The notes under the pieces are model-generated. The model did no database searches, had not been told where the DNA came from, and was given only the letters and a program-made list of their open reading frames with translations. A program made the translations under genes and the position numbers. DNA of 64,000 nt from positions 5,964,646 to 6,028,645 of the forward strand of contig NZ_AP018207.1 of NCBI RefSeq assembly GCF_002367995.1, in the 5' to 3' direction. The stretch comes from Calothrix brevissima NIES-22. Its GTDB lineage: Bacteria; Cyanobacteriota; Cyanobacteriia; Cyanobacteriales; Nostocaceae. This document shows positions 43,963-53,843 of the stretch, piece by piece (position 1 is the first letter of the stretch; each line of letters begins with the position of its first letter).

Positions 43963-44640
43963 TTAAAAATTTTGTTTGAGGCGATAACCTAAACCATACA
44001 CTGTTTCAATAAAGTCAACATTTGCCCCCGCTACTTTCAATTTTTGTCTTAAACTGCGAATGTGAACTTTTACAGTTTCTTCTCCTGGTGGCTCATCAAA
44101 AGACCAAAGATGTTTGAGAATTTCATGGCGATTGAAAACTTGATGGCTATTACGTAAAAACAATTCTAAAATTTTATATTCTTTCGGAGTTATATGCATC
44201 TGTTGTCCTTTGTATGTAACTTCACAGGTACTAGGATCTAAACGCAAGTTTTCCCACTCTAAAATAGGAGGTAGAATAGCAATGCCTCGCCTTAGCAAAG
44301 CACGAATCCGAGCCATTAATTCTTGTAAATCAAAGGGTTTAACCACATAATCATCAGCTCCTGCATCTAACCCCATGACTTTGTCTGTGCTGGTATCTTT
44401 AGCAGTCAACATTAAAATAGGCATAGCATAGCCTTGTCGCCGTAGTTGCTGGCATAATGTTATCCCGTCTAGTTTTGGTAGCATCAAGTCTAACAAGATT
44501 AAGTCATAAGGAAATGCTTTGGCAAAATCCCACCCAACTTGGCCATCATGAGCAATATCAACAATATAATGTTGGTCTCTAAGTGCTTCTGCAAGTGCTT
44601 CTGCAATCCGATATTCATCTTCTATCAAAAGAATTTTCAT
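43963..44640 (-). CDS. OmpR-family response regulator
   Basis: 225 residues. The receiver domain (1-118) has acidic pocket residues in LLIEDEYR, the phosphoacceptor Asp51 in LLDLMLPKLDG, Thr in MLTAKD and Lys in VVKPFD. The C-terminal winged helix (125-222) has ITPKEYKILELFLRNSHQVF, EILKHLW, VKVHIRSLRQKL and VYGLGYRL. A full-length, intact transcription regulator, first gene of the operon with the sensor kinase. Tandem 12-13-bp direct repeats in the 61-bp gap to the divergent membrane-protein gene are a likely binding site for it. Confidence 0.93.
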   Translation of the reverse strand: MKILLIEDEYRIAEALAEALRDQHYIVDIAHDGQVGWDFAKAFPYDLILLDLMLPKLDGITLCQQLRRQGYAMPILMLTAKDTSTDKVMGLDAGADDYVVKPFDLQELMARIRALLRRGIAILPPILEWENLRLDPSTCEVTYKGQQMHITPKEYKILELFLRNSHQVFNRHEILKHLWSFDEPPGEETVKVHIRSLRQKLKVAGANVDFIETVYGLGYRLKQNF

Positions 44641-44643
44641 AGT

Positions 44644-44692
44644 TTAAAAATCACAGTTAAAAATTCACAACTCAGCTTAAGGGTAATATAAT
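44644..44692. promoter_or_regulatory. Tandem repeat operator and -10 box between divergent genes
   Basis: TTAAAAATCACA (44644-44655) and TTAAAAATTCACA (44657-44669) are direct repeats with ~13-bp spacing, the layout of OmpR-type regulator sites. A TATAAT at 44687-44692 faces the downstream membrane-protein gene, whose ATG is only 9 bases after it. That would give a very short or absent leader. Confidence 0.5.
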
Positions 44693-44701
44693 ATACTAAT
44701 T

Positions 44702-45253
44702 ATGATTAGACCAATTCAACAAAGTCAGCTATTTGGATTAGGCATCCTGCTACCACTAGTGACTCAGAGTCCCGATACATCTTTCTTCCCGTATCAGTTT
44801 ATTTGGCCACTTTTTGCAGCCATCAATATATTTAATCTAATTTATATGGGTGCTCGAGTTGCTGCAATTGTCCGAGAAAATCCTGAGTTGGAGGGTGATT
44901 CTAGAGTGTTTCTGAAGTGGTTGTTTATCTTTGCAGTTTTGCCCTTTCTACTTCTATATCTTTTTCAGATTCTGGGCGGTTTCCATAATTCACTTTACGT
45001 TTTTTCAAATGACTATCACAATCCTTATATCGTTTTAGGATGGGTTGTATTCATTCTGTTAAATCTTGGTATTCTCTATTCGATACTCTGGGGGGGTGGA
45101 GCCAGTATGTTGATTAAATTTCGCAAGGCATTTCGGTCAATGCCTGAGAGTGAAATGCAGATTAAGGTTATGACGGTCTTTAACTGTTTAGTGGGTGCAG
45201 TTGCTTTGTTTTCGATGATTGCGACCAATACCTTTGGAAAGCTCCACGGCTAA
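44702..45253 (+). CDS. Inner-membrane protein of unknown function
   Basis: 183 residues with four hydrophobic segments: about 28-55 (FIWPLFAAINIFNLIYMGAR), 69-92 (FLKWLFIFAVLPFLLLYLFQ), 107-130 (IVLGWVVFILLNLGILYSIL) and 155-175 (VFNCLVGAVALFSMIATN). No recognised domain. It is transcribed away from the response-regulator operon over a 61-bp gap with repeats, so it is a probable regulon member of that two-component system. Confidence 0.7.
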   Translation: MIRPIQQSQLFGLGILLPLVTQSPDTSFFPYQFIWPLFAAINIFNLIYMGARVAAIVRENPELEGDSRVFLKWLFIFAVLPFLLLYLFQILGGFHNSLYVFSNDYHNPYIVLGWVVFILLNLGILYSILWGGGASMLIKFRKAFRSMPESEMQIKVMTVFNCLVGAVALFSMIATNTFGKLHG

Positions 45254-45365
45254 TGAATGCTCGTTTCCGCGATTATACAACTCATCTATCTGAATTTTAA
45301 CTACGCAAAATCATAAAAAAACGAAAGCTATAAAAAACATTCCAATCATTAATGTACCAAACCCG

Positions 45366-45405
45366 CAAATTGTAGGGGCAAGGTTACCCCCGCCCCTACA
45401 ATTTG
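45366..45405. repeat. 14-bp inverted repeat, likely terminator
   Basis: CAAATTGTAGGGGC (45366-45379) pairs exactly with GCCCCTACAATTTG (45392-45405), with a 12-base loop. It lies between the convergent membrane protein and pntB. A related imperfect hairpin is near 51717. Confidence 0.65.
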
Positions 45406-45497
45406 GGATAATTTGTTTTTTGGTGTTTGCTCATTAGCCGCACTCGGAGGTGACGGCGAGATTACTGTACAAGCAAAAGTCTTATCATCAACAATCT

Positions 45498-46949
45498 TTA
45501 TGTGGAAAATACTGCTTTTGCTACTAGATTAATATTGGTGCGTTCCTCGCTTAATTCGCTAAGTTTGCTGACTGTTGCATCAATATTTTTCTTCGCATCG
45601 CCAAACAACATCAAGGTATTTGGCTTATAGAATAGCGGGTTTTCTACTCCAGCATAGCCGCTTGCCATACTGCGTTTCATCACAATGACTGTACCAGCTT
45701 TCCAAACTTCGAGTACAGGCATTCCAGCAATGGGGCTATTGGGATTTTCTAAGGCGCTGGGGTTAACGGTGTCGTTAGCACCAATGACTAATACTACATC
45801 TGTTTCCGTAAAATCCTCATTAATTTCGTCCATTTCTAAGACGATATCATAAGGAACTTTGGCTTCTGCTAACAAAACGTTCATGTGTCCTGGCATACGT
45901 CCAGCTACGGGGTGTATACCGAAACGCACTTTAATTCGGCAATCGCGCAATCGTTTGACAATTTCGGAAACGCCATGTTGTGCTTGGGCTACCGCCATAC
46001 CGTAGCCAGGAACAATGATCACACTCTTGGCACGGCAAAGAATTTCTACTGTGTCTTCTACTGTCGCTGAGTTAACTTTACCTTCTGGCTGTGCGCCATC
46101 TGCCATAGTTGCGCTACTTGTCTGCGCGCCAAAGCCGCCTAAAATGACGCTGATAAAGGAACGGTTCATGGCTTTGCACATGATGTAGCTGAGGATTGCC
46201 CCACTACTACCGACTAATGCACCGGTAATAATCAGTAAGTCGTTAGATAACATGAAACCAGCTGCCGCCGCCGCCCATCCAGAGTAGCTGTTGAGCATGG
46301 AAATTACCACCGGCATATCCGCGCCACCAATTGCCATGACGAGATGAACGCCTAAGACTGCGGCAATTGCAGACATGATTAATAAAGGTTGCAATCCGAT
46401 TGTTACTTCTGCACCGAGAAATTGACTACCAAGCCAGATTACAGCCGCAAGCATAGCTAAGTTTAATAAATGCCTTGCTGGTAATAGTAAGGGTTTGCTG
46501 CTGATGATACCTCTAAGTTTACCAAAGGCAACGATTGAACCAGTAAAGGTGACTGCACCAATAAATACACCAATAAATATTTCTATTTGGTGGATTGTGG
46601 ACTCTCCAGGATTCAGCGGCGTTTCTTGGAGATAATTAGCAATGCCAACGAGAACTGCGGCTGCACCGACAAAACTATGCAGAATTGCTACTAGTTCTGG
46701 CATAGAAGTCATCGCTACCCGCGAAGCGACAATTGCCCCTATGACTGCTCCGGGAATAACAACTGTAGCCAAGATACCGTAAGCATTGATATTTAGAGAT
46801 AGGGCAGTGGCTACAAAAGCAATCAGCATTCCTACGATGCCATAAATATTGCCTTTGCGTGCAGTTTCTTGATCGGATAGTCCCCCAAGGCTGAGAATGA
46901 ATAAGGCGCTAGCGACAATATACGCCACCGTCAGTAAATTATTTGACAT
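45498..46949 (-). CDS. pntB: NAD(P) transhydrogenase subunit beta
   Basis: 483 residues. About eight to nine membrane helices (from [14 protein letters not shown] to [20 protein letters not shown]) are followed by the NADP(H)-binding domain III ([69 protein letters not shown]). With PntA it forms the proton-translocating transhydrogenase in the membrane, exchanging hydride between NADH and NADP+. It starts 7 bp after pntA on the same strand: one operon. Confidence 0.96.
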   Translation of the reverse strand: MSNNLLTVAYIVASALFILSLGGLSDQETARKGNIYGIVGMLIAFVATALSLNINAYGILATVVIPGAVIGAIVASRVAMTSMPELVAILHSFVGAAAVLVGIANYLQETPLNPGESTIHQIEIFIGVFIGAVTFTGSIVAFGKLRGIISSKPLLLPARHLLNLAMLAAVIWLGSQFLGAEVTIGLQPLLIMSAIAAVLGVHLVMAIGGADMPVVISMLNSYSGWAAAAAGFMLSNDLLIITGALVGSSGAILSYIMCKAMNRSFISVILGGFGAQTSSATMADGAQPEGKVNSATVEDTVEILCRAKSVIIVPGYGMAVAQAQHGVSEIVKRLRDCRIKVRFGIHPVAGRMPGHMNVLLAEAKVPYDIVLEMDEINEDFTETDVVLVIGANDTVNPSALENPNSPIAGMPVLEVWKAGTVIVMKRSMASGYAGVENPLFYKPNTLMLFGDAKKNIDATVSKLSELSEERTNINLVAKAVFST

Positions 46950-46956
46950 AAACCTT

Positions 46957-48546
46957 CTACCTTTGGAACATTTTGAGCATTCGTTGGGTGACTAGGAAAC
47001 CGCCGGAGATGTTAATTGTGCCGACAAGAATTGCGATCGCTCCCAGAATTGTTGTAGATAAGTTGGATGTTCCTGATATTTGCAGCATCCCGCCGAGAAT
47101 AATGATGCCGCTAATGGCGTTAGTCACGCTCATTAGTGGTGTATGCAATGCTGGTTTGACATTCCAAATTACTTGCCAACCAATAAAGCAAGCCAGAACA
47201 AAGACTATGAAATGAGACAAAAATTCTGGCGGCGCACTTATACCGATACCAACTAAGGCGACACCAACCAACAACAGCCAAATTACATTACTCCCACCTT
47301 TGGCTGTGCTGGGAACTGGGGAAACTGGCGCAGTTGCTAAGACTGGAATCGGCTCTTTGACTTTATCTTCACTTTTGCTACTTTTGGTTGCTGCTACCTC
47401 TACTTTTTTCTCTACTTTTGGCGGTGGATAAGTGATTTCGCCACTATGAACGACTAAAGCGCCTCTAACGACTTCATCTTCGAGATTGACTTGAAAATTC
47501 TTTGCTCCTCCCATGTCTTCCAGGAGATGGTAAAGATTTGTACCGTAAAGTTGACTGGCTTGTTGTGCCATGCGGCTGGGCAAATCTGTTAAACCAACTA
47601 TGGTGACACCTTTATAACGGTAAACTTCACCGGGATGAGTACAGGCACAATTCCCACCTTGCTCGGCTGCTAAATCAACAATTACCGAACCTTCTTTCAT
47701 ACTCTCAACCATTTCCTGAGTAATTAGCACTGGTGCTTTTTTCCCAGGAATCAAGGCTGTAGTGATGATAATATCAACTTCTTTCGCTTGCTCGGCAAAC
47801 AGCGCCATTTCCGCCTTGATGAATTCGTCGCTCATCACCTTGGCGTAACCGCCTTCACCAGATCCATCTTCAGCAAAGTTGAGTTCGAGAAATTCTGCTC
47901 CGAGACTTTCTACCTGTTCTTTAACTACCAAGCGAGTATCAAAAGCGCGCACAATTGCGCCTAATCCTTTAGCTGTACCAATGGCGGCTAATCCCGCAAC
48001 GCCTACGCCAATAATCATTACCTTAGCTGGTGGTACCTTACCGGCGGCGGTAATTTGCCCATTAAAGAAGCGCCCAAAGTGGTTAGCTGCTTCAATTACC
48101 GCCCGATACCCTGCCAAATTTGCCATTGAACTTAAAGCATCTAGCTTTTGCGCTCGACTAATCCGGGGGATTGCATCCATCGCCAAGACTGTAGCTTGAC
48201 GCGATCCTAATTTTTGCAATAAATCGCCATTTTGGGCAGGCCAAATAAAACTAATTAATCTGCTTCCCTGATGGAGTAAATCGACTTCATGTTTACATGC
48301 ATCTGGGTGCAATTGAGGCGGGCGCACCTTGAGGACAATATCTGCTTCTGTCCATAAAGTTGCTGCATCTGGGACAATCTGACATTGTGCTGCGGTGTAA
48401 GCATCATCATTAAAGTTTGCGCCGCAGCCAGCATTTGTTTCTACTAATACATCAAAACCTAGCTTTTGCAAGCGTTTGGCTGTATCTGGCGTAGCGGCTA
48501 CACGCTGTTCGCCAGGATAGACTTCTTTTGGAATACCAATCTTCAT
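46957..48546 (-). CDS. pntA: NAD(P) transhydrogenase subunit alpha, fused form
   Basis: 529 residues. The ATG at 48546 is preceded by AGGAGA. The N-terminal alanine-dehydrogenase-like NAD(H)-binding domain I has [20 protein letters not shown], the dinucleotide fold [20 protein letters not shown], and [17 protein letters not shown]. After a Lys/Pro/Ser linker (about 385-425) four membrane helices follow ([18 protein letters not shown] onward). Soluble and membrane parts are therefore one protein, as in E. coli; many other cyanobacteria split them into two genes. First gene of the pntA-pntB operon. Confidence 0.96.
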   Translation of the reverse strand: MKIGIPKEVYPGEQRVAATPDTAKRLQKLGFDVLVETNAGCGANFNDDAYTAAQCQIVPDAATLWTEADIVLKVRPPQLHPDACKHEVDLLHQGSRLISFIWPAQNGDLLQKLGSRQATVLAMDAIPRISRAQKLDALSSMANLAGYRAVIEAANHFGRFFNGQITAAGKVPPAKVMIIGVGVAGLAAIGTAKGLGAIVRAFDTRLVVKEQVESLGAEFLELNFAEDGSGEGGYAKVMSDEFIKAEMALFAEQAKEVDIIITTALIPGKKAPVLITQEMVESMKEGSVIVDLAAEQGGNCACTHPGEVYRYKGVTIVGLTDLPSRMAQQASQLYGTNLYHLLEDMGGAKNFQVNLEDEVVRGALVVHSGEITYPPPKVEKKVEVAATKSSKSEDKVKEPIPVLATAPVSPVPSTAKGGSNVIWLLLVGVALVGIGISAPPEFLSHFIVFVLACFIGWQVIWNVKPALHTPLMSVTNAISGIIILGGMLQISGTSNLSTTILGAIAILVGTINISGGFLVTQRMLKMFQR

Positions 48547-49689
48547 TGGCGTTCTCCTATTGATTTATGCAGTGTTCCCAGTTGTTGAGCAGGGAGATAA
48601 GGAAGACAAGGGGGACAAGGAAGACAAGGAATTTTAGATTTTAGATTTGCGATTTTGGATTCCAATCTAAAATTTAAAATCCAAAATCCAAAATTGTTTT
48701 AATGCCCTATGCCCAATGCCCTATGCCCTAATTCGGCTGTATGCAATTTAATGTGGAATTGAATTATGCGATCGCTAAAAGTTGGGAATAATGAAGATTT
48801 GATTGCTGATTGTATATATTTGCTAGGAGCGATCGCTTTTAACGGCAGGTTTAGATCTTGCACCAACCTCAAAATTACGCTGAAATTAATTTCGGCACTT
48901 TAATCACACGCAACTTAAGAAAATTTAAGCTGTTATGTTTGAGCCAAACCGCCTTTCAGCATGAGATGTTTTAATAACTTTTGTTTACAAAAGTGTCTTT
49001 ACTTTCCGAATCTCCCCTACTCAGGTTTTATCTTTATAGTGATTGGATTACTTATCCTCAAGATACTATTTCTTATTATTATAGAATATCTATAATTGTA
49101 TTAATTCTTCACAACTTTGATAATTAAATAATCAAGTTTTTCCATAACTATCAAGCTAATTTATTTATCTGCAAACTCTCGCAGAAGTATGATTTAAGCT
49201 GTGACGCATTTAAAGTGTATATTTCGCACTAAGGTTGTCAAAAGTCCAAAGTCCAGGGTCAAAAGCCAGCTTGGACTTTTGACTCTTGACCCTGGACAGC
49301 CCTAAAGCGAAGATATTTGAACTAGGCGCGTAACAACTTATTCCATCACAGTCTATCTAAAAGTTAATGAAGTTTAATATATATTAAATTAAGTAAAAAT
49401 AAATTTTACAGAGCAATTTTACTTCAGCGATAACTTATAAATTTGCTGACAATGTTAAGAAATAATTCGTTCATGCTAGGGGATATCGAGTCATTGTGTT
49501 TGCAGAACTGGCAAGGGATAAATCACATATTTTCCAAGTAAATATTGAGCAATGTTATTTACAAAATTTTATTTAATTACTTGGTAATATTACTTGTATT
49601 GTTTTAATTATTCGGTATATATAAAAATAGTAGGATTTGGCTGATTGATAGATGCCAAAAGTAATCATTATAAATAAGTAACCAAAAAT
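48547..49689. other. Long intergenic region with repeats
   Basis: About 1.1 kb. 48592-48732 is an STRR block: GGACAAG-type heptamers, an AATTTTAGATTTTAG-like A/T-rich inverted segment, then CCCTATG/CCCAATG units. At 49251-49262 and 49286-49297, GTCCAGGGTCAA and TTGACCCTGGAC form a perfect 12-bp inverted repeat. No credible gene. The remainder is AT-rich and includes the promoter regions of pntA and of the secreted protein at 49690. Confidence 0.6.
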
Positions 49690-50040
49690 ATGATGAAATA
49701 CATTCTGATTAACTTTTGTTTAATCATATCCTCCATTTTGGGAATTGCAGGTCAAGCTTCTGCCGAGCGACTGGTAACTGCTGCGGTGGACAGCGATGGG
49801 AGAGTTTATCAGGTAGATTTGGACGAGCGTTCGGAATATGAAACAGATTCAGGATGGAGACATGTCACTTTTTGGCTAAGTACCAAAGGAGACATCAAAA
49901 AACATTCGGCGATCGCATCTTGCTCTCCCTATGATGTCAAATCCGAGTATTATGACTTCGAGTGGCTATCTAGTGGTGGCGGATATCCTGAAGGCACAGT
50001 CGCCGGCGATATTGCTAGGGTTGCTTGTAACGAATCGTGA
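49690..50040 (+). CDS. Small secreted protein of unknown function
   Basis: 116 residues (two adjacent Met; the second at 49693 equally possible). The signal peptide (YILINFCLIISSILGIAG) ends at ASAE. The mature ~90 residues look like a small beta-rich domain (RVYQVDLDERSEYETDSGWR, HVTFWLSTKGDIKKHSAIAS) with two cysteines (ASCSPYD, ARVACNE) that can form one disulfide. It resembles many short periplasmic cyanobacterial proteins without a role assigned. Monocistronic, with its own terminator. Confidence 0.7.
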   Translation: MMKYILINFCLIISSILGIAGQASAERLVTAAVDSDGRVYQVDLDERSEYETDSGWRHVTFWLSTKGDIKKHSAIASCSPYDVKSEYYDFEWLSSGGGYPEGTVAGDIARVACNES

Positions 50041-50088
50041 AAATAGTTTTGCTAGCCCAGAATTGAGACGAAATCAACTTTAGCGAAC

Positions 50089-50119
50089 ACCCCCAAAACA
50101 ATCAAGTTTGGGGGTTTTT
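50089..50119 (+). terminator. Intrinsic terminator
   Basis: ACCCCCAAA (50089-50097) and TTTGGGGGT (50107-50115) form a 9-bp stem with a 9-base loop, followed by TTTT. It is 49 bp after the stop of the secreted protein. Confidence 0.8.
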
Positions 50120-50452
50120 GTCAATATTGCTGGAAATTTAACTCCTACGCACAAGCAAAAGAGGCGAAAAAGCTCAACTAAGCACAAATGTGCAGAAATG
50201 GCTAGCTGAGTGCAGCATCAACAGTAGGCTGGCAAATTCGGGACAATCGGTGTTAGGGACTGCGTATTCCATATAATAATTGAAGAAGTGCAACAAAATT
50301 AAACATCAACCAAAATCCCTCGGCTGCCATCTTCTCTCCAACCTAACCCATTACCCTGAAGAGTCTGATTGTGGCAGGCACGATAAATTGGGTCTGGTTG
50401 GCATCTACGCGATCCAAGTCTAAATTTTCATGAACGGGAGAACACATAATCT
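50120..50452. other. Intergenic region upstream of ndhH
   Basis: About 330 bp without a gene. The 3' part has GGGAGA about 12 bases before the ndhH ATG, a plausible ribosome site. No promoter element is certain. Confidence 0.5.
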
Positions 50453-51637
50453 ATGGCCAGAATAGAAACCCGCACTGAACCTATGGTGCTCAATATGGGC
50501 CCGCACCATCCCTCAATGCACGGGGTTCTGCGGTTAATTGTTACCCTGGATGGCGAGGATGTCATTGATTGTGAACCAGTAATTGGCTACCTGCACCGGG
50601 GAATGGAAAAAATTGCGGAAAACCGCACTACGATTATGTATGTCCCCTACGTGAGTCGGTGGGACTACGCAGCAGGGATGTTCAATGAAGCCGTTACTGT
50701 CAACGCCCCAGAAAAATTGGCAGGTGTTGCCGTACCCAAACGCGCCAGCTACATCCGCGTTATTATGCTGGAATTGAACCGCATCGCCAACCACCTATTG
50801 TGGTTCGGGCCATTCCTAGCTGACGTAGGCGCACAAACTCCCTTCTTCTACCAGTTCCGCGAACGGGAGATGATTTACGATTTATGGGAAGCGGCTACTG
50901 GTTACCGGATGGTAAATAACAATTACTTCCGTGTTGGTGGTGTAGCAGTTGATTTACCTTACGGTTGGGTAGATAAATGCTCAGAATTCTGCGATTACTT
51001 GCTACCTAAAATAGACGAGTACGAAAAGTTAGTTACCAATAACCCCATTTTCCGCCGTCGGGTTGAAGGTATTGGCACAATCACCCGCGAGGAAGCAATT
51101 AACTGGGGACTTTCTGGCCCTATGTTACGGGCTTCTGGGGTGAAGTGGGACTTACGCAAAGTTGACCACTATGAATGCTACGATGACTTCGACTGGGATG
51201 TACAGTGGGAAACTGCCGGTGATTGCTTTGCGCGTTATTTGGTGCGGATGCGGGAAATGCGCGAATCTGTGAAGATTATTCGCCAAGCAATTAAAGGACT
51301 TCCTGGTGGCCCTTATGAGAACTTAGAAGCGAAGCGTTTAGCTGCTGGGAAAAAATCAGAATGGGATGCTTTTGATTATCAATATATTGGTAAAAAAGTT
51401 TCTCCTTCTTTTAAGATTCCTAAAGGCGAAATCTACGCCCGCGTCGAAAGCGGTAAAGGTGAATTGGGTATTTATTTAGTGGGTGATGATAATGTCTTCC
51501 CCGCACGTTGGAAGATTCGCGCCGCCGATTTCAACAATCTGCAAATTCTGCCCCATTTATTACGCGGCATGAAAGTAGCAGATATTGTGGTAATTCTCGG
51601 CAGTATCGATGTCATTATGGGTTCTGTGGACAGATAA
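50453..51637 (+). CDS. ndhH: NAD(P)H-quinone oxidoreductase subunit H
   Basis: 394 residues, the standard length. 49-kDa subunit signatures: [20 protein letters not shown] at the start, [38 protein letters not shown], and the C-terminal [16 protein letters not shown]. It is a hydrophilic-arm subunit of the photosynthetic NDH-1 complex at the thylakoid membrane, near the quinone site. It acts in cyclic electron flow, respiration and CO2 uptake. Single gene here, as is usual in cyanobacteria, with a clear terminator. Confidence 0.97.
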   Translation: MARIETRTEPMVLNMGPHHPSMHGVLRLIVTLDGEDVIDCEPVIGYLHRGMEKIAENRTTIMYVPYVSRWDYAAGMFNEAVTVNAPEKLAGVAVPKRASYIRVIMLELNRIANHLLWFGPFLADVGAQTPFFYQFREREMIYDLWEAATGYRMVNNNYFRVGGVAVDLPYGWVDKCSEFCDYLLPKIDEYEKLVTNNPIFRRRVEGIGTITREEAINWGLSGPMLRASGVKWDLRKVDHYECYDDFDWDVQWETAGDCFARYLVRMREMRESVKIIRQAIKGLPGGPYENLEAKRLAAGKKSEWDAFDYQYIGKKVSPSFKIPKGEIYARVESGKGELGIYLVGDDNVFPARWKIRAADFNNLQILPHLLRGMKVADIVVILGSIDVIMGSVDR

Positions 51638-51669
51638 ATCAGTCTGTTTGCTTTGGATACAGAATCATG

Positions 51670-51707
51670 ATAAGGGCACAAAAATTATAATTGTGCCCTT
51701 ATTTTTA
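51670..51707 (+). terminator. Intrinsic terminator of ndhH
   Basis: ATAAGGGCACAA (51670-51681) and TTGTGCCCTTAT (51691-51702) form a perfect 12-bp stem with a 9-base loop, followed by TTTT. 32 bp after the ndhH stop. Confidence 0.85.
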
Positions 51708-51756
51708 TACCCAATCGTAGGGGCGGGGTTTCCCCACCCTTACGCAATTATTGACG

Positions 51757-51869
51757 GGACTTACGCAATTACCAGAAATATTAATTTATTGAACCGCATT
51801 AGACACGCAGTGGCTTCCCGCAGGGTAGACGCCAAGAACGCCAAGAAGTCGTAGAGCGTGCGTAAGTCC
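51757..51869. repeat. 113-bp inverted-repeat-bounded element (MITE-like)
   Basis: GGACTTACGCA (51757-51767) and TGCGTAAGTCC (51859-51869) are exact complements bounding 113 bp. The interior holds GGCTTCCCGCAGGGTA, a motif also found inside the MITE near 41272 and partly near 51957. A 12-bp direct repeat CTTACGCAATTA occurs at 51739 and 51760. No target duplication is seen. Confidence 0.5.
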
Positions 51870-52008
51870 TAATTGGTTTATTTCCTAGCGGTGTATCGCA
51901 TTGATGTTTAGGAATAAGAAAACGAACCGCAAAGACGCGTACTCCAAAGGAGAACCCGCAGGGTAGTACACAAAGGAAGAAAGAAAAGAGGAAGAGAAAT
52001 ACATGGGA
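51870..52008. other. Rest of the ndhH-amylase gap
   Basis: Holds another copy of the CCCGCAGGGTAG motif near 51956 and a purine-rich stretch (GAAGAAAGAAAAGAGGAAG); no gene. Confidence 0.5.
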
Positions 52009-53472
52009 TTAACTTACACCTAATATGCAACCAACACGCGCATCAAGAGATAAGGAAAGCTGCTGATTTTCTCCTGCATCTTGCCATTCTACTTCGGCTT
52101 TGCCATATAAAAGTTTGTTGGGTTGAGTGTGCAAGTTGCTAATGGGAATTTCTGCTTTTGTTGGTGCTGTACCTGCATTCACAGCAATAATTAATTCCTC
52201 AGTTCCTAAGGTTCTAGCAAATACGTAAAGTGTACCTTGGGCATAAAGCACTTGATAATCTCCTAGCCGCAATGCTGGGTAGCTATTACGGATGGCAATT
52301 AATTGACGATGAGTATCAAGAATATCTTTATCCCAGGTTGCTTCTAAGGGAAAACCACGGCGAGAATCGGGATCTATCGCGCCAGGTAAGCCGACTTCAT
52401 CACCATAGTAAACGCTAGGGGCACCGGGGAAGGTGAGTAAGAGTAATGTTGCTAATTCGACACTGGCTTTATCGCCTCCAGCAATTGTCATTAACCTGGC
52501 GGTGTCGTGACTGGCGAGTAAGTTTAATTGGGTTAGCTGAATTTCCCAAGGGTAAAGTTCGAGTACTTCTTGAATTTTGGCGGCGTATTCCGCAGCGAAT
52601 AAGGGGGGATAGGGTTTATAGTCGCGGCTTTGGACTTGTTCTAAGACTACGCGATCGCCTGCGGCAAAGGCAATGGTCGGCCCAGCAAATAAATAATTCA
52701 TCACGCCGTCAAATTGCGTACCATCTAACCATTCGCGAGAATCTCCCCAAACTTCCCCCACAATGTAAGCTTCAGGATTTATCGCCTTGACGCGCTGACG
52801 AAATTCTTGCCAAAAGCCAGGGGTTTTAATTTCAAATGGGACATCTAATCGCCAACCATCAATGCCGAATTTAAGCCAATATTCGGCAATCTCCATAATA
52901 TATTCTTTGACTTCGGGGTTATCGTGGTTAAATACGGGTAAAGCGCGATTTCCCGCCCAACCTACATAATTAGCTGGAAAATCGCCATTGTAAGCGGAAA
53001 GCGGCCAGCCTTCAACTTTAAACCAATTCACCCAAGGAGAATGAGGGCCATTTTCCAATACATCATGGAAAAAGAAAAAGCCCCGGCTGGAGTGATTAAA
53101 TACACCATCCAAGACAACTTTAATATTGCGTTCGTGGGCTGCGTCTAACAATTCTTTAAAAGCTTCGTTACCCCCCAACAGTGGATCGACCTGATAATAA
53201 TCGTGGGTATGATAGCGATGGTTACTAGCCGATTGAAAGATGGGTGTGAAGTAGATAGCGTTAATTCCTAAATTTTGTATATAGTCCAAACCCTCCATTA
53301 CACCCCATAAATCACCGCCTTTGTAACCTTGTAGTGAAGGCATTGCTTCCCAATCTTCCCAACGGGCTTCATGTAATAATCGTTTACGCGGTTGCTTGCT
53401 TCTGGCAAAGCGATCGGGAAAGATTTGGTAGAATACAGCGTGCTTTACCCAGTCTGGTGTTTGAATTTGCAT
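52009..53472 (-). CDS. GH13 alpha-amylase-family enzyme (neopullulanase/cyclomaltodextrinase-like)
   Basis: 487 residues. TIM-barrel GH13 regions: I DGVFNHSS, II GWRLDVPFE with nucleophile Asp210, III VGEVWG with acid/base Glu240, IV LLASHDTAR with Asp323. All three catalytic acids are intact. The start HAVFYQIFPDRFARS and region II (LDVPFE instead of DVANE) fit the GH13_20/maltogenic group, but the N-terminal carbohydrate module usual there is missing; the protein begins directly with the barrel. No signal peptide, so it works on intracellular glucans or maltodextrins and may link functionally to glycogen metabolism (glgC is about 10 kb away). Confidence 0.88.
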   Translation of the reverse strand: MQIQTPDWVKHAVFYQIFPDRFARSKQPRKRLLHEARWEDWEAMPSLQGYKGGDLWGVMEGLDYIQNLGINAIYFTPIFQSASNHRYHTHDYYQVDPLLGGNEAFKELLDAAHERNIKVVLDGVFNHSSRGFFFFHDVLENGPHSPWVNWFKVEGWPLSAYNGDFPANYVGWAGNRALPVFNHDNPEVKEYIMEIAEYWLKFGIDGWRLDVPFEIKTPGFWQEFRQRVKAINPEAYIVGEVWGDSREWLDGTQFDGVMNYLFAGPTIAFAAGDRVVLEQVQSRDYKPYPPLFAAEYAAKIQEVLELYPWEIQLTQLNLLASHDTARLMTIAGGDKASVELATLLLLTFPGAPSVYYGDEVGLPGAIDPDSRRGFPLEATWDKDILDTHRQLIAIRNSYPALRLGDYQVLYAQGTLYVFARTLGTEELIIAVNAGTAPTKAEIPISNLHTQPNKLLYGKAEVEWQDAGENQQLSLSLDARVGCILGVS

Positions 53473-53843
53473 TGATTACTCTTTTATACCTACAGGAGCG
53501 ATCGTTGCAAATCATAGCTTCTTTATGGTTCCCACCTGTGGTAGATCATTCATTTTTTGGTCAAAAGTCCATAGTCAAAAGTCCACAGTCAACAGTCAAC
53601 CGTCAACCGTCAACCGTCTATAGAATTTATCAATGCCCAATGCCCCATGCCCCATGCCCAATTAATAATTCTTTATTTTTCTCTCTAGAGATTTATCTGT
53701 AATTTGGGAATTAGGCATTGGATCAATACAAAAGTTTAGCTGTAAATCCCTCGATCTGCTAATAATGACATTTTTCGTATTTATGCTAAAACATCTAAGA
53801 CTACCAAAATCACTTATTTTAATTCAGGGAAATTACATAGAAG
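53473..53843. other. Intergenic region with STRR block
   Basis: 370 bp, no gene. 53560-53662 is a composite STRR (GTCAAAA, GTCAACC, then CCCAATG/CCCCATG heptamers). Promoters of the two divergent neighbours must flank it. Confidence 0.65.
53560..53662. repeat. Composite STRR array
   Basis: GTCAAAA/GTCAACC heptamers followed by CCCAATG/CCCCATG units, the same families as at 31601 and 57450. Confidence 0.8.
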
